DNA of 64,000 nt from Psychromonas sp. MME1 (GTDB taxonomy: Bacteria > Pseudomonadota > Gammaproteobacteria > Enterobacterales > Psychromonadaceae): assembly GCF_041080865.1 (NCBI RefSeq), contig NZ_CP160906.1, forward strand, positions 186,001-250,000, in the 5' to 3' direction. Positions 19,567 to 29,202 of the stretch are shown piece by piece. The notes under the pieces were generated by a model. That model was not told where the DNA came from. It saw only the letters and a program-made list of their open reading frames with translations, and did not search any database. Made by a program: the position numbers and the translations under genes. The number at the start of each line of letters is the position of its first letter. Position 1 is the stretch's first letter.

Positions 19567-20768
19567 TGCAATCCTATGATTTAGCGATAGTCGGAGGGGG
19601 CATCGTTGGGCTAACGTTAGCGGCATCCCTTGCCGATAGTTCAATATCAATAGCCCTAATTGAAGCGCATAATGACCAACCATTAACGATTGAACCGAGT
19701 AATCGAGTGAGTGCGATTAGTTATGCTAGCCGTGCTATTTTCGAAAAAATTGGAATTTGGCAACAAATTGATCCGCAACGTGTGACCGCCTATGACAGCA
19801 TGCATGTCTGGGAGAAGGATAGCTTTGCAAAAATAGACTTTAATGCGCAGCAAGTTGATTGCTGTGAGCTTGGCTACATTATTGAAAATAATCAAATTCA
19901 AGCAGCATTATTACAATTCGTAAAAAAACAGCATAACGTTACCCTATATGCCCCCGATCAACTAACCAATATTGCGATGGGAGAAGGGGAAGCTTGGCTA
20001 ACCTTAAAAAGTGCCAATACCTTAACCTGCAAATTAATTGTCGGAGCCGATGGTGCAAATTCATGGTTACGTAAAAAAATGGATATTCCGCTCGTTCACT
20101 GGGATTATAATCACCATGCCTTAGTCGCGACGGTGAAAACAGAGTTACCCCATGCTCATTGTGCTCGGCAGATATTCACCTCTGAAGGGCCGTTGGCATT
20201 TTTACCGCTTTTTGAGCAAAATATCTGCTCTATCGTCTGGTCGGTCCCGCCAGAAAAGGCGCAACATTTGTTAACACTGCCAGCTGAGGAGTTTAATAAG
20301 GCGTTAACTCGAACCTTTGATAACCAGCTCGGCAGTTGCACATTGCAGGGTGACATCGGCAATTATCCCTTGACCATGCGCTATGCTCGTGATTTTGCGC
20401 AACATCGCGTGGCACTCATTGGTGATGCTGCACATACCATTCACCCACTCGCGGGACAAGGCGTCAATTTAGGTTTGCTTGATGCATTGAGTTTGCAGCA
20501 AATTATTTTACAGAATAGTGCCGAGCAAAAAGATATTGGTGCGTACGCGAATCTACGCTTTTTTGAGCGTTGGCGCAAAACCGAGGCAACAGAGATGATT
20601 GCTTCGATGGAGTTATTAAAACGGTTATTTCAGGGGAATAATCCGTTACAACAGTTATTACGTGATGTCGCTTTAGTCGTGACTGATAAGGCAACGCCAC
20701 TTAAAAAACAATTTATAAAACAAGCGATGGGGTTAAGTGGTGAATTGCCTCGGGTGATTAAGCCTTAA
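19563..20768 (+). CDS. ubiI: 2-octaprenylphenol hydroxylase UbiI (VisC)
   Basis: Aerobic C5 hydroxylase of ubiquinone synthesis. It has the FAD motif LAIVGGGIVGLTLA, the DG motif IVGADGANSWLR, and RVALIGDAAHTIHPLAGQGVNLGLLD. The 401-aa length is typical. It overlaps the end of ubiH (ATGA-type coupling) and closes the cluster that starts at ygfB. Confidence 0.93.
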   Translation: MMQSYDLAIVGGGIVGLTLAASLADSSISIALIEAHNDQPLTIEPSNRVSAISYASRAIFEKIGIWQQIDPQRVTAYDSMHVWEKDSFAKIDFNAQQVDCCELGYIIENNQIQAALLQFVKKQHNVTLYAPDQLTNIAMGEGEAWLTLKSANTLTCKLIVGADGANSWLRKKMDIPLVHWDYNHHALVATVKTELPHAHCARQIFTSEGPLAFLPLFEQNICSIVWSVPPEKAQHLLTLPAEEFNKALTRTFDNQLGSCTLQGDIGNYPLTMRYARDFAQHRVALIGDAAHTIHPLAGQGVNLGLLDALSLQQIILQNSAEQKDIGAYANLRFFERWRKTEATEMIASMELLKRLFQGNNPLQQLLRDVALVVTDKATPLKKQFIKQAMGLSGELPRVIKP

Positions 20769-20871
20769 TGCACTTATTTTGAGCCATTAAAAAAAAAGTG
20801 TATATTACCCCCCATTAACCAAAATCATCTGATTAACAGATTGAATTAATATATAGAGAAGAGCAAATATT

Positions 20872-22074
20872 ATGATCATTAAACCAAAAATTCGTGGCTT
20901 TATTTGTACAACGACTCACCCAGTGGGTTGTGAAAAGAATATTCAAACACAAATTGAATACACTAAACAACAGGGCAAAATTGCAAATGGTCCTAAGCGT
21001 GTATTAGTGATTGGCTCTTCTGCTGGTTACGGGATGTCCTCTCGTATTGCAGCTGCATATGGCTCTGATGCTGCCACTATTGGTGTGTTTTTTGAAAAAC
21101 CTGCAACGGATAAGAAACCCGGCTCTGCAGGCTGGTACAACAGTGCTGCCTTTGAAAAACAAGCGAAAGCAGATGGCCTGTATGCGAAAAGCGTTAATGG
21201 CGATGCCTTCTCTCATGAAGTGAAAGCAAAAGTGATTGAATTGATCAAAGCAGATCTTGGTCAAATTGATGCAGTCATCTATTCCGTTGCTGCACCCGTA
21301 CGTAAATTACCTGATACGGGTGAGATCGTTCGTTCAAGCTTAAAACCTATTGGTGAAACCTATGTATCAACGGCGATTGATACCAATAAAGATTGCATTA
21401 TTGAAGCTTCCGTTGAACCTGCAACCGCAGAAGAAGTTGCTAACACGGTTACCGTTATGGGCGGACAAGATTGGGAACTTTGGTTAAATGCATTGGCAGA
21501 AGCTGGCGTATTGGCAGAAGGCGTTAAAACCGTTGCTTATTCATACATTGGTACCGAGTTAACTTGGCCTATCTATTGGGATGGCGCTTTAGGACAGGCG
21601 AAAGTCGATTTAGATCGTGCTGCAACCGCTATTCAAGCGCAACTCGCATCATTGCAAGGCGAAGCCTATGTGGCAGTACAAAAAAGTGTTGTAACGCAAG
21701 CAAGTTCAGCAATTCCAGTTATGCCGTTATATATCTCCATGGTCTTTAAGATCATGAAAGAGAAAGGGCTGCATGAAGGTTGTATGGAGCAAATTTATCG
21801 TCTATTCAATACACGTCTTTACCGAGAAGATAGTCATGCAGCAGAAACCGATGATATGCGCCGTTTGCGTTTAGATGATTGGGAATTGCGTGATGATGTA
21901 CAACAAGCATGTAAAGATTTGTGGCCGCAAATAACCACAGAAAATCTATTTGAATTAACGGATTACAAAGAATATAAAGAAGAGTTTTTACAACTATTTG
22001 GTTTTGGCGTAGATGGGGTTGATTACGACGCCGATGTTGACACCTTAGTTGAGTTTGATTGCCTAACAGCTTAA
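20872..22074 (+). CDS. fabV: trans-2-enoyl-ACP/CoA reductase FabV
   Basis: NADH-dependent final step of fatty-acid elongation, and a triclosan-resistant alternative to FabI. The 400-aa product begins [20 protein letters not shown], has the NADH motif [17 protein letters not shown], and a catalytic Tyr-X8-Lys arrangement: [11 protein letters not shown] supplies the region and [10 protein letters not shown] the Lys. Single gene with its own hairpin downstream. Confidence 0.96.
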   Translation: MIIKPKIRGFICTTTHPVGCEKNIQTQIEYTKQQGKIANGPKRVLVIGSSAGYGMSSRIAAAYGSDAATIGVFFEKPATDKKPGSAGWYNSAAFEKQAKADGLYAKSVNGDAFSHEVKAKVIELIKADLGQIDAVIYSVAAPVRKLPDTGEIVRSSLKPIGETYVSTAIDTNKDCIIEASVEPATAEEVANTVTVMGGQDWELWLNALAEAGVLAEGVKTVAYSYIGTELTWPIYWDGALGQAKVDLDRAATAIQAQLASLQGEAYVAVQKSVVTQASSAIPVMPLYISMVFKIMKEKGLHEGCMEQIYRLFNTRLYREDSHAAETDDMRRLRLDDWELRDDVQQACKDLWPQITTENLFELTDYKEYKEEFLQLFGFGVDGVDYDADVDTLVEFDCLTA

Positions 22075-22087
22075 CTTAATTCTACTC

Positions 22088-22124
22088 AACAATGAGGTAC
22101 CTGTGAATAAGGTATCTCATTGTT
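22088..22124 (+). terminator. fabV terminator hairpin
   Basis: A 14-bp stem (AACAATGAGGTACC against GGTATCTCATTGTT, one mismatch) begins 13 bp after the fabV stop and is followed by ATTTAAT. Confidence 0.75.
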
Positions 22125-22255
22125 ATTTAATGTTCAATTTTTGCATAATTACTAACCGTATTATGCGGCTTCTCTGAAAAATAGTAATTTTTTAACGTTT
22201 TTTAGTGATTTTCTATTGCATCTTATAAATATATTATTAGACTTGCCTCATTATT

Positions 22256-22332
22256 CGGTATGTAGCGCAGCTTGGTAGCGCACTGCTCTGGGGGAGCAGG
22301 GGTCGAAGGTTCAAATCCTTTCATACCGACCA
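22256..22332 (+). tRNA. tRNA-Pro (anticodon GGG)
   Basis: The 77-nt cloverleaf has acceptor arms CGGTATG and CATACCG, a D arm with GCGCAGCTTGGTAGCGC, the anticodon stem CTGCT/AGCAG around loop CTGGGGG (anticodon 22290-22292, GGG, reading CCC/CCU), the T arm with GGTTCAAATCC, and an encoded CCA end. Confidence 0.97.
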
Positions 22333-22381
22333 TCTTTTTTCTATCAATACCAATCTCAACCTTTTCATTTAAGGTGTTCTT

Positions 22382-23340
22382 ATGACAGAACTATCTCTTT
22401 CTAAAGCAGAACTAATTCAAGAAGTTCGTACTGTTTTTGATGTGCAAAGTGCCGCTATTTCACTACGTAGTAAAGAAGTGGGCGATGAATATATTCAGGC
22501 GCTTCTGTTAATGAAAAATTGCACTGGGCGTGTCATAGTCTGTGGAATGGGAAAGTCTGGCCATATTGGTAAAAAAATATCAGCTTCATTGGCATCTCTG
22601 GGTACTCCTTCTTTTTTATGCACCCCGGTGAAGCTTTTCATGGCGATTTAGGCATGATCATGGCCGATGATCTTTTACTGCTTATCTCCTATAGCGGTGA
22701 AACCGATGAGTTGTTAAAAATTATCCCCTCGATTCAGCATTTTGGTAATAAGATCATCTCTATTACTGGTGGTATGGATTCCACCTTAGCAAAAAATTCC
22801 GACGTGGTATTAGATGCTAGTGTTGAAAAAGAGACATGCCCCAATAATTTAGCGCCGACCACCTCGACCACATTAACCTTGGTGATTGGTGATGCGTTAG
22901 CGTCAACCTTAACTTTGGAAAGAAAATTTAGTCCGATGGACTTTGCTAAATTTCATCCCGGAGGCAGTCTTGGTAAGCGTTTACTCACTTTTGTTAAAGA
23001 TGAGATGCGTAGTGAGAACTTACCCTTTGTTGATTGCGATACCTCATTGACCGATGCTCTGATGGTGATGACGGAAACACGTACTGGTCTCGCCTTGGTT
23101 ATGCAAAATGAAAAGCTACAAGGTGTCATTACCGATGGCGATGTTCGTCGTTTTCTTATCTCAGGAAAACCCATCACGGCGTGTTTAGCAAAAGATTTAA
23201 TGAATACTTCCCCGACGTTTATTTCGCAAAATACGCGCTTAACCGAAGCGGAAGAGATCATGCGAGCAAAACATATTAAATGGTTAATCGTCAGTGAAAA
23301 TGGGGGGGATATAGATGGTATTATCGAATGGGGGCAGTAA
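22382..23340 (+). CDS. kdsD: arabinose-5-phosphate isomerase KdsD, frame interrupted by 1-nt deletion
   Basis: Converts ribulose-5-phosphate to arabinose-5-phosphate, the first step of KDO synthesis for LPS. It is an SIS domain (VIVCGMGKSGHIGKKISASLASLGTPSF) plus two CBS domains (EMRSENLPFVDCDT and KDLMNTSPTFIS). The reading frame breaks at a run of six Ts at about 22612-22617: the first frame ends at 22651 and homology resumes as MHPGEAFHGDLGMI from 22618. One extra T would restore a protein of about 319 aa, close to the family's usual length. Either a real frameshift or a homopolymer sequencing error. Residues on both sides are well conserved. Confidence 0.85.
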
Positions 23341-23346
23341 CCTATT

Positions 23347-25362
23347 GTGATCATTAGTCAGAAAGTAAGGTGTTATTTATTAACGGCTTTATTTATACTG
23401 ACGACCCCGACTTTGGCTTATGCTCAATCGCCAGCTAAGCCATTCGCTATCAATCTTCCTTTTTTTAATGGTGATGTTGAGCGAATAATTCCTAATCAAG
23501 ATTGCCCACAAAATCAAATTCACTCGATTCACATTAACAATCAGCAAGGTCAACTCACAGGAGACATTGCAAGTATAAGTTGGGATCTCGACTGTCCAAT
23601 CAAGCAAACTGAAAAAGTAGTCACAGTGAAGCAACCCAAAGCGTCTCTATTAGTGGCTCAAAAAAGTGTGATAGATAAACAGATTGCAGCGTTTATCGCT
23701 TTTTTACACGGTTTACCCGATAGTAATATTCGTATTCATGAGTTGAAACTGAGTACGCTAAATATAACCAATAGCTTGTCTGTCGCGGTGGAGATTGAAA
23801 AAAAAGCGCAACAACTGCATATTAATTTAACATCAGATCTGTTCACCGCCATGTTAAAACTCAATTTAACCAATCATGATATGCATATTGATAGCCATAT
23901 CAACGTGGCTAAGCTCAATCATTTTATCTCCATTGATAAGGCATTGCAGCGATATTTGCCAAGTCAACTTAACCTTGTATACACGACGAATCTAAATACT
24001 TGGCAGCAAGGCATGTTAACCGTTAAGCATAGCGATAAGTTAGATAATATCGCTGAACAGGTGCGTGTTGACTTCACTGGTAAACTTAACTTATTAACAG
24101 AGCAGGTGCAGATCACTGTGTTAGATATTGATCTAGCCGATTTAAATTATCCTCTTAACGATAAAAAAATATGGCAAACATCTTATATTAAACTCGCATT
24201 AGCGCAGCCAGCACTGCTCAATTTCAGTGATTTGTCGCTACATGGATTAGCGCTGCAATTACGAATAGGTAAAAGCAATTTATTAACACAAGTCGCACGC
24301 GGGAAAAGTCAGCGAATACGCATTGATAAACAGAAACTTCCCGCCGTTTTTATGGCCATCGAGGGGCAAGGCTCTGCACAAAAATTGCAAATGGATTATC
24401 GATTGGCGTTATTAAATCAAGCGTTCACTGGGCATATTGACTATGCTAAAAATAACGTGCAATTAACGATGGCAGAGCAAACGTTATCAGTCAAAAGTAT
24501 CTTTGAAGCATTACGAACTTACCTTCCAGAGATTGCTTTACTCGAGGTGAAGGAGGGGGATATTAAGATTGCCTTGTCTGCGCAATACGACTTAGAAAGA
24601 AAACAGGCGGCCATTAAAAGTGCTGTTAACGTACTAGAGTTAGCCGGACAATATGAAAATATTCTCTTTGATGGTGTCTCTGCGGATAGTGAACTAGATT
24701 ATCTATTAGCAGGGGATAAGTTGACGGTTTTATCTGATAAGCAAAAGATAAATGTAGATAATCTATTTGTCGGCTTGCCGATTCAGGCCATCCAATTGGA
24801 TGCACAATTAAATGGTGGTGACGCGATTGTTAACCATTTTAAAGCGCGATTGTTAGGTGGACGCGTTGATTTTGATGATTTTGCGGTACATGCACCGAGC
24901 CACACGCAGATAAATATTGCCGGAATAGAGTTGAGTGAGATAATTAAATATAGTGCTTACCCAGAGATTGATAGCAAAGGGGTGATTGATGGCATGTTGC
25001 CTTTTTCTTTGACTGAGCAGGGAATGTCGATTGAAAATGGCGCTGTTTTTGCTCGTCCCCCTGGTGGTTTTATTAAAGTACCAGAAAGTACGGTTGTTAC
25101 TGCGATGGGCAAGGCGAATCCGGCATTATCAGTCACGATGCAATTATTATCGGACTTTCAATTTGATACATTACAGGGGGTAATCGGTTATACTGCTGAT
25201 GGTGAAAGTGTAATCAACATCAAGCTAAAAGGGAGTAACCCAACCGTGACTGGCGTACAACCTATTAACTTTAATTATTCACACCAAGAGAATATTTTAA
25301 AATTGCTTAAAAGTTTGCGTTTTAATGACCAATTAATACGCCAAATCAAGGAGAACTATTAG
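23347..25362 (+). CDS. ydbH: YdbH-family inner-membrane/periplasmic AsmA-like protein
   Basis: Large protein (671 aa) with an N-terminal signal-like segment (YLLTALFILTTPTLAYAQ), then a long beta-rich region resembling bridge-like AsmA-family lipid transporters. The C-terminal GVIDGMLPFSLTEQGMSIENG and ARPPGGFIKV are typical YdbH features. It starts at GTG and overlaps ynbE by one base. The ydbH-ynbE-ydbL trio is known in E. coli, where it is linked to phospholipid transport to the outer membrane. Function here is by family. Confidence 0.88.
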   Translation: MIISQKVRCYLLTALFILTTPTLAYAQSPAKPFAINLPFFNGDVERIIPNQDCPQNQIHSIHINNQQGQLTGDIASISWDLDCPIKQTEKVVTVKQPKASLLVAQKSVIDKQIAAFIAFLHGLPDSNIRIHELKLSTLNITNSLSVAVEIEKKAQQLHINLTSDLFTAMLKLNLTNHDMHIDSHINVAKLNHFISIDKALQRYLPSQLNLVYTTNLNTWQQGMLTVKHSDKLDNIAEQVRVDFTGKLNLLTEQVQITVLDIDLADLNYPLNDKKIWQTSYIKLALAQPALLNFSDLSLHGLALQLRIGKSNLLTQVARGKSQRIRIDKQKLPAVFMAIEGQGSAQKLQMDYRLALLNQAFTGHIDYAKNNVQLTMAEQTLSVKSIFEALRTYLPEIALLEVKEGDIKIALSAQYDLERKQAAIKSAVNVLELAGQYENILFDGVSADSELDYLLAGDKLTVLSDKQKINVDNLFVGLPIQAIQLDAQLNGGDAIVNHFKARLLGGRVDFDDFAVHAPSHTQINIAGIELSEIIKYSAYPEIDSKGVIDGMLPFSLTEQGMSIENGAVFARPPGGFIKVPESTVVTAMGKANPALSVTMQLLSDFQFDTLQGVIGYTADGESVINIKLKGSNPTVTGVQPINFNYSHQENILKLLKSLRFNDQLIRQIKENY

Positions 25363-25553
25363 TGCTTAAAAAATTGAATATGCTGGTGGCCGTGTTATCG
25401 CTGATGCTCGCCGCTTGTACGCCCCGGGTCGAGTTAGCGATGCCTAATGAGCCGATCACCATTAATTTAAATGTGAAAATAGACCATGAAATCCGAGTGA
25501 AAGTAGACAAAGAATTAGATTCCCTATTTGAAGAAGATAGTGGCTTGTTTTAA
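25362..25553 (+). CDS. ynbE: YnbE-like outer-membrane lipoprotein
   Basis: The 63-aa product has a lipoprotein signal with lipobox LAAC (MLAACTP) and the short conserved tail MPNEPITINLNVKIDHEIRVKVDKEL. It begins at a GTG overlapping the ydbH stop. It is the small partner between YdbH and YdbL in the conserved trio. Confidence 0.9.
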   Translation: MLKKLNMLVAVLSLMLAACTPRVELAMPNEPITINLNVKIDHEIRVKVDKELDSLFEEDSGLF

Positions 25554-25583
25554 AGTAAATAATAGATAGATTAAGGAGAGCAA

Positions 25584-25898
25584 ATGAAAAAGTTAGCATT
25601 ACTATTGAGTTTATTAATGAGTTTTTCGGCATTGGCATTGGACTTGTCAGAGGCGAAGGAACTAGGCCTTATTGGAGAGAAAAAAAATGGCCTATTGGGC
25701 GTGGTTAAAGAGTCATCAGAGGCCGCGACATTAGTTAAAGAGATTAATGAAAAACGCTTAGTTGAATATAAAAAAATAGCAGCAAAAAATAGTATGTCGT
25801 TAGAGCAAGTGGCGATTCTCGCTGGCGATAAAACCATTAGCAAAACGGCACCGGGACAATACATTGAAAATAGCTCAGGGCAGTGGGTCGTTAAATAA
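25584..25898 (+). CDS. ydbL: YdbL-family (DUF1318) periplasmic protein
   Basis: The 104-aa product has a cleavable signal peptide (MKKLALLLSLLMSFSALA) and a short mature region with LSEAKELGLIGEKKNGLLGVV and a C-terminal GQYIENSSGQWVVK, typical of DUF1318. It is the third gene of the ydbH-ynbE-ydbL cluster and has an AAGGAGAG ribosome-binding site. Confidence 0.9.
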   Translation: MKKLALLLSLLMSFSALALDLSEAKELGLIGEKKNGLLGVVKESSEAATLVKEINEKRLVEYKKIAAKNSMSLEQVAILAGDKTISKTAPGQYIENSSGQWVVK

Positions 25899-25948
25899 TC
25901 ACACCGGATGAGCCTATTTAAGCTATTTGTGATAATGAGAGAGGTAAT

Positions 25949-26638
25949 ATGAAAACGATTGGACTGTTAGCAGGAATGAGCTGGGAAAGCTCGATTAGCT
26001 ATTACCGCGCGATTAATGAGGGGGTAAAAGCCTCTCTTGGCGGCCTGCATTCCGCCAAAATCATCATGTATAGCGTTGATTTCGAGCCCATCGAAAAACG
26101 GCAGCATGTGGGGGATTGGCAAGGCACTGCCGATATACTGATTGCTGCCGCGAAAAATGTGCAAGCGGGTGGTGCGGATTTTTTACTTATTTGTACCAAC
26201 ACCATGCATAAAGTCGCACAACAAATAGAAGAAGCGATTGATATTCCCCTGCTCCATATCGCCGATGCAACCGCGCAGGAGTTGGTTAAAAGAGGGGTTA
26301 CTAAAGTCGGTTTACTTGGTACCCGCTTTACCATGGAAGAAGATTTTTATAAAAGCCGTTTAAGCGATAATTACGGTTTAACGGTTGTCATTCCAGAGCA
26401 AGGTGACCGTGATATTGTCCATCGCGTTATCTATGAAGAGCTTTGTCTAGGGAAAACTATTGCCGCTTCCAGAGCTGAATACTTGCGTATTATTGACGAT
26501 TTAGCAAGTCAAGGTGCGCAAGCGGTGATCCTTGGTTGTACGGAAATTGCCATGTTAGTTAAGCAAACGGATAGCAAGGTGATGCTTCTTGATACCACTG
26601 CGCTGCATGCTCAGAAAGCCGTTGAATATGCAATATAG
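25949..26638 (+). CDS. aspartate/glutamate racemase family protein (YgeA-like)
   Basis: PLP-independent racemase of the Asp/Glu/hydantoin family. The 229-aa product starts MKTIGLLAGMSWESSISYYR and has both catalytic Cys motifs, LLICTNTMHKVA and VILGCTEIAML. The substrate is not decidable from sequence; broad-specificity amino-acid racemases such as YgeA have the same layout. It has a GAGAGGTAAT ribosome-binding site and no obvious operon partner. Confidence 0.88.
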   Translation: MKTIGLLAGMSWESSISYYRAINEGVKASLGGLHSAKIIMYSVDFEPIEKRQHVGDWQGTADILIAAAKNVQAGGADFLLICTNTMHKVAQQIEEAIDIPLLHIADATAQELVKRGVTKVGLLGTRFTMEEDFYKSRLSDNYGLTVVIPEQGDRDIVHRVIYEELCLGKTIAASRAEYLRIIDDLASQGAQAVILGCTEIAMLVKQTDSKVMLLDTTALHAQKAVEYAI

Positions 26639-26813
26639 CCAAACCTTCCTGCCGCGCGTATTTGTTGGTTAACCCAATATCAACAATGTGTAAGCTTAAA
26701 TATCAGCAACTGACTCCGTTGATTGCTGTTTTCTCTTTATTTTGCTTGAGATTCAGCTGCTAATATACGATGATTGCTTCTATTTTTTGATTTTACTATT
26801 TTAGAGGTAAGTA

Positions 26814-28475
26814 ATGACTACGCTGGAAACTAGCCCAAGCAATTTTATTCGCAATATTATCGATGAAGATCTTAGAACGGGTAAACATAAGTCTATCCAG
26901 ACACGCTTTCCTCCTGAGCCAAATGGCTATTTACATATCGGTCATGCAAAATCTATCTGCTTGAATTTTGGTATCGCTGAAGATTATCCTAATGCGCTTT
27001 GTAACCTACGTTTTGACGATACTAATCCGCTTAAGGAAGATGCCGATTATGTTGCTGCCATTGAAAAAGATGTACTATGGTTAGGTTTTCAATGGGCTGG
27101 CGATGTTCGCTACTCCTCTGATTATTTTGAACAGCTTTATAATTATGCCGTTGAACTGATAGAAAATGATAAAGCCTATGTTTGTGAGCTTAACGCGGAA
27201 CAAACTCGCGAATACCGGGGTACGTTAACGTCACCGGGTAAAGATAGCCCATTCCGCAATCGTCCGATTAGCGAAAGTTTAGATCTTTTCGCGCGTATGC
27301 GTGCCGGTGAATTTGCCGAAGGTAGCTTGATGCTGCGTGCAAAAATCGACATGGCATCACCGAATATGAAAATGCGTGATCCAGTGATTTACCGTATCCG
27401 TTTCGCACATCACCACCAAACGGGTGATAAATGGTGTATTTATCCGATGTATGATTTTACTCATTGTATTTCGGATGCAATAGAAGGGATCACTCATAGT
27501 TTATGTACCTTAGAATTTGAAGATCATCGCCCATTATACGATTGGGTGTTAGCCAATATCAGCATTGCTTGTAAACCGCGTCAAATTGAGTTTTCGCGTT
27601 TAAATTTACAATATACCTTAACCTCGAAACGTAAACTGAATGCCTTGGTGACTGAAAAAATTGTAAGCGGTTGGGATGATCCTCGTATGCCGACTATTTC
27701 GGGCATGCGTCGTCGTGGTTATCCTGCTGCCTCTTTGCGTGAATTTTCAAAACGTATTGGTGTAACCAAGCAGGAAAATACCGTCGAATTTGCCTCTTTA
27801 GAAGCCTGTGTACGTGAAAATCTAGAATCAAATGCACCACGTGCAATGGCGGTGATTGATCCCGTTAAGGTGATCATCACTAACTACGATGAAAATCAAA
27901 GCGAACAGTTAATTGCACCTGCGCATCCGAAAGATGAAAGCATGGGAACGCGTACTTTACCTTTCTCTGCGCAGCTCTATATTGATAGAGAAGATTTCAA
28001 AGAGAGTGCTAACAAACATTACAAACGTTTAGTGTTAGGCAAAGAAGTGCGTTTACGTAATGCCTATGTGATTAAAGCGGAAAATGTTGTAAAAGACGAT
28101 GCGGGCAATATCACCGAAATTCACTGTACATATGATCCTGAAACACTAGGTAAAAACCCAAGTGATGGTCGTAAAGTGAAAGGAGTTATTCATTGGGTTG
28201 ATGCAACATCGAACCATGCTGCCGAATTCCGTATTTATGAACGTCTGTTTTTAGTTGCTAACCCTGGCGCTGCGGAAGATGTTCATGAGGTGCTAAACCC
28301 AAAATCTTTAGTTATTAAACAAGGTTTTGTTGAAATTGGATTAGCGCAGGCTGAAGCGGAAAAAGCGTACCAATTTGAGCGTGAAGGGTATTTCTGTGCC
28401 GATAGTAAAGAGTCAACTGCTGACCATTTAGTCTTTAACCGCACCGTTGCATTACGCGACTCTTGGGCGGGTTAA
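26814..28475 (+). CDS. glnS: glutaminyl-tRNA synthetase
   Basis: Class I synthetase that charges tRNA(Gln). The 553-aa product (E. coli 554) reads [23 protein letters not shown] with the HIGH motif, RFDDTNP, the LTSKRKLN loop in place of KMSKS, and [17 protein letters not shown]. The C-terminal beta-barrel anticodon-binding domain is complete. It is followed by a clear terminator. Confidence 0.98.
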   Translation: MTTLETSPSNFIRNIIDEDLRTGKHKSIQTRFPPEPNGYLHIGHAKSICLNFGIAEDYPNALCNLRFDDTNPLKEDADYVAAIEKDVLWLGFQWAGDVRYSSDYFEQLYNYAVELIENDKAYVCELNAEQTREYRGTLTSPGKDSPFRNRPISESLDLFARMRAGEFAEGSLMLRAKIDMASPNMKMRDPVIYRIRFAHHHQTGDKWCIYPMYDFTHCISDAIEGITHSLCTLEFEDHRPLYDWVLANISIACKPRQIEFSRLNLQYTLTSKRKLNALVTEKIVSGWDDPRMPTISGMRRRGYPAASLREFSKRIGVTKQENTVEFASLEACVRENLESNAPRAMAVIDPVKVIITNYDENQSEQLIAPAHPKDESMGTRTLPFSAQLYIDREDFKESANKHYKRLVLGKEVRLRNAYVIKAENVVKDDAGNITEIHCTYDPETLGKNPSDGRKVKGVIHWVDATSNHAAEFRIYERLFLVANPGAAEDVHEVLNPKSLVIKQGFVEIGLAQAEAEKAYQFEREGYFCADSKESTADHLVFNRTVALRDSWAG

Positions 28476-28499
28476 TTTCACCTCTTTATACCAATATAA

Positions 28500-28520
28500 A
28501 AAGGGCCTATTAGGCCCTTT
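28500..28520. terminator. terminator between convergent glnS and exonuclease gene
   Basis: An 8-bp GC-rich perfect stem (AAAGGGCC against GGCCCTTT) with a TATTA loop lies between the converging ends. The stem's own A and T runs allow function in both directions. Confidence 0.85.
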
Positions 28521-28521
28521 G

Positions 28522-29202
28522 TCATTTTAGCAGCTCTATTACCTTTATTTTTTGTTTATCACCTAACTGACTCAATTGCGCTAAAAAAAGTTCTGCACAA
28601 GCGAGCGCATCAATTAAAGCATTGTGGGCGTTATAAATAGGTAAATTGTAGCGATGACGAACACTCCCCAAACGTAACTCTCCCTGTTGAATATGATCCT
28701 GTTGCCGTAACAGTCGTTGCCGCTCTATCTGTAGTGTGTCGATGGCAAAGAGTTTACATTTTTCATGCAATACTTGTTCTATGGCAGTTTCTATAAAACT
28801 AAGATCTAATGGCGCATGGTGGGCGATAATGACTTTTCCTTGTATCTCATCGAGTAACCAATATATCGCCTCTTCTAATGAGAGGGCGCTATCAAGATCT
28901 TTGTCAAGCAAGCCATGAATAGTGGCACTCTGCCCGACACTGCCTGTAATTCTAAGTAAGCGTTGCTTCGCTTGATTAAGTTGGATTTGCCCATCAATAA
29001 TTGGTACAACGGCAATGCTGACAATTTGATCCTGTTTACTGTTGAGGCCCGTCATCTCTAAATCAATGGCCACTAGCGGTATTAGGGCAATGGGAGTTTT
29101 AAGTTGGTCAAACAGGGCGTCGTAATAGCGCTGCAAGTGAAGGGATTTGAGTGACCACTTTTGCCAACGAATATCGAGGGCAATGGAGCAGAGGCTAAAC
29201 AT
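28522..29202 (-). CDS. DEDDh 3'-5' exonuclease, PolIII epsilon/DnaQ-like
   Basis: The 226-aa product has the three exonuclease motifs: VAIDLEMTGLNSKQDQIV (Exo I, DxE), IIAHHAPLDLSFIE (Exo II) and YNAHNALIDALACAELF (Exo III, H-x4-D). The N-terminal 30 residues are extra. It overlaps the stop of the DUF294 gene upstream by 1 bp. This exonuclease is frequently found beside the CBS/DUF294 protein and acetate permease genes in marine Gammaproteobacteria; its substrate is unknown. Confidence 0.87.
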   Translation of the reverse strand: MFSLCSIALDIRWQKWSLKSLHLQRYYDALFDQLKTPIALIPLVAIDLEMTGLNSKQDQIVSIAVVPIIDGQIQLNQAKQRLLRITGSVGQSATIHGLLDKDLDSALSLEEAIYWLLDEIQGKVIIAHHAPLDLSFIETAIEQVLHEKCKLFAIDTLQIERQRLLRQQDHIQQGELRLGSVRHRYNLPIYNAHNALIDALACAELFLAQLSQLGDKQKIKVIELLK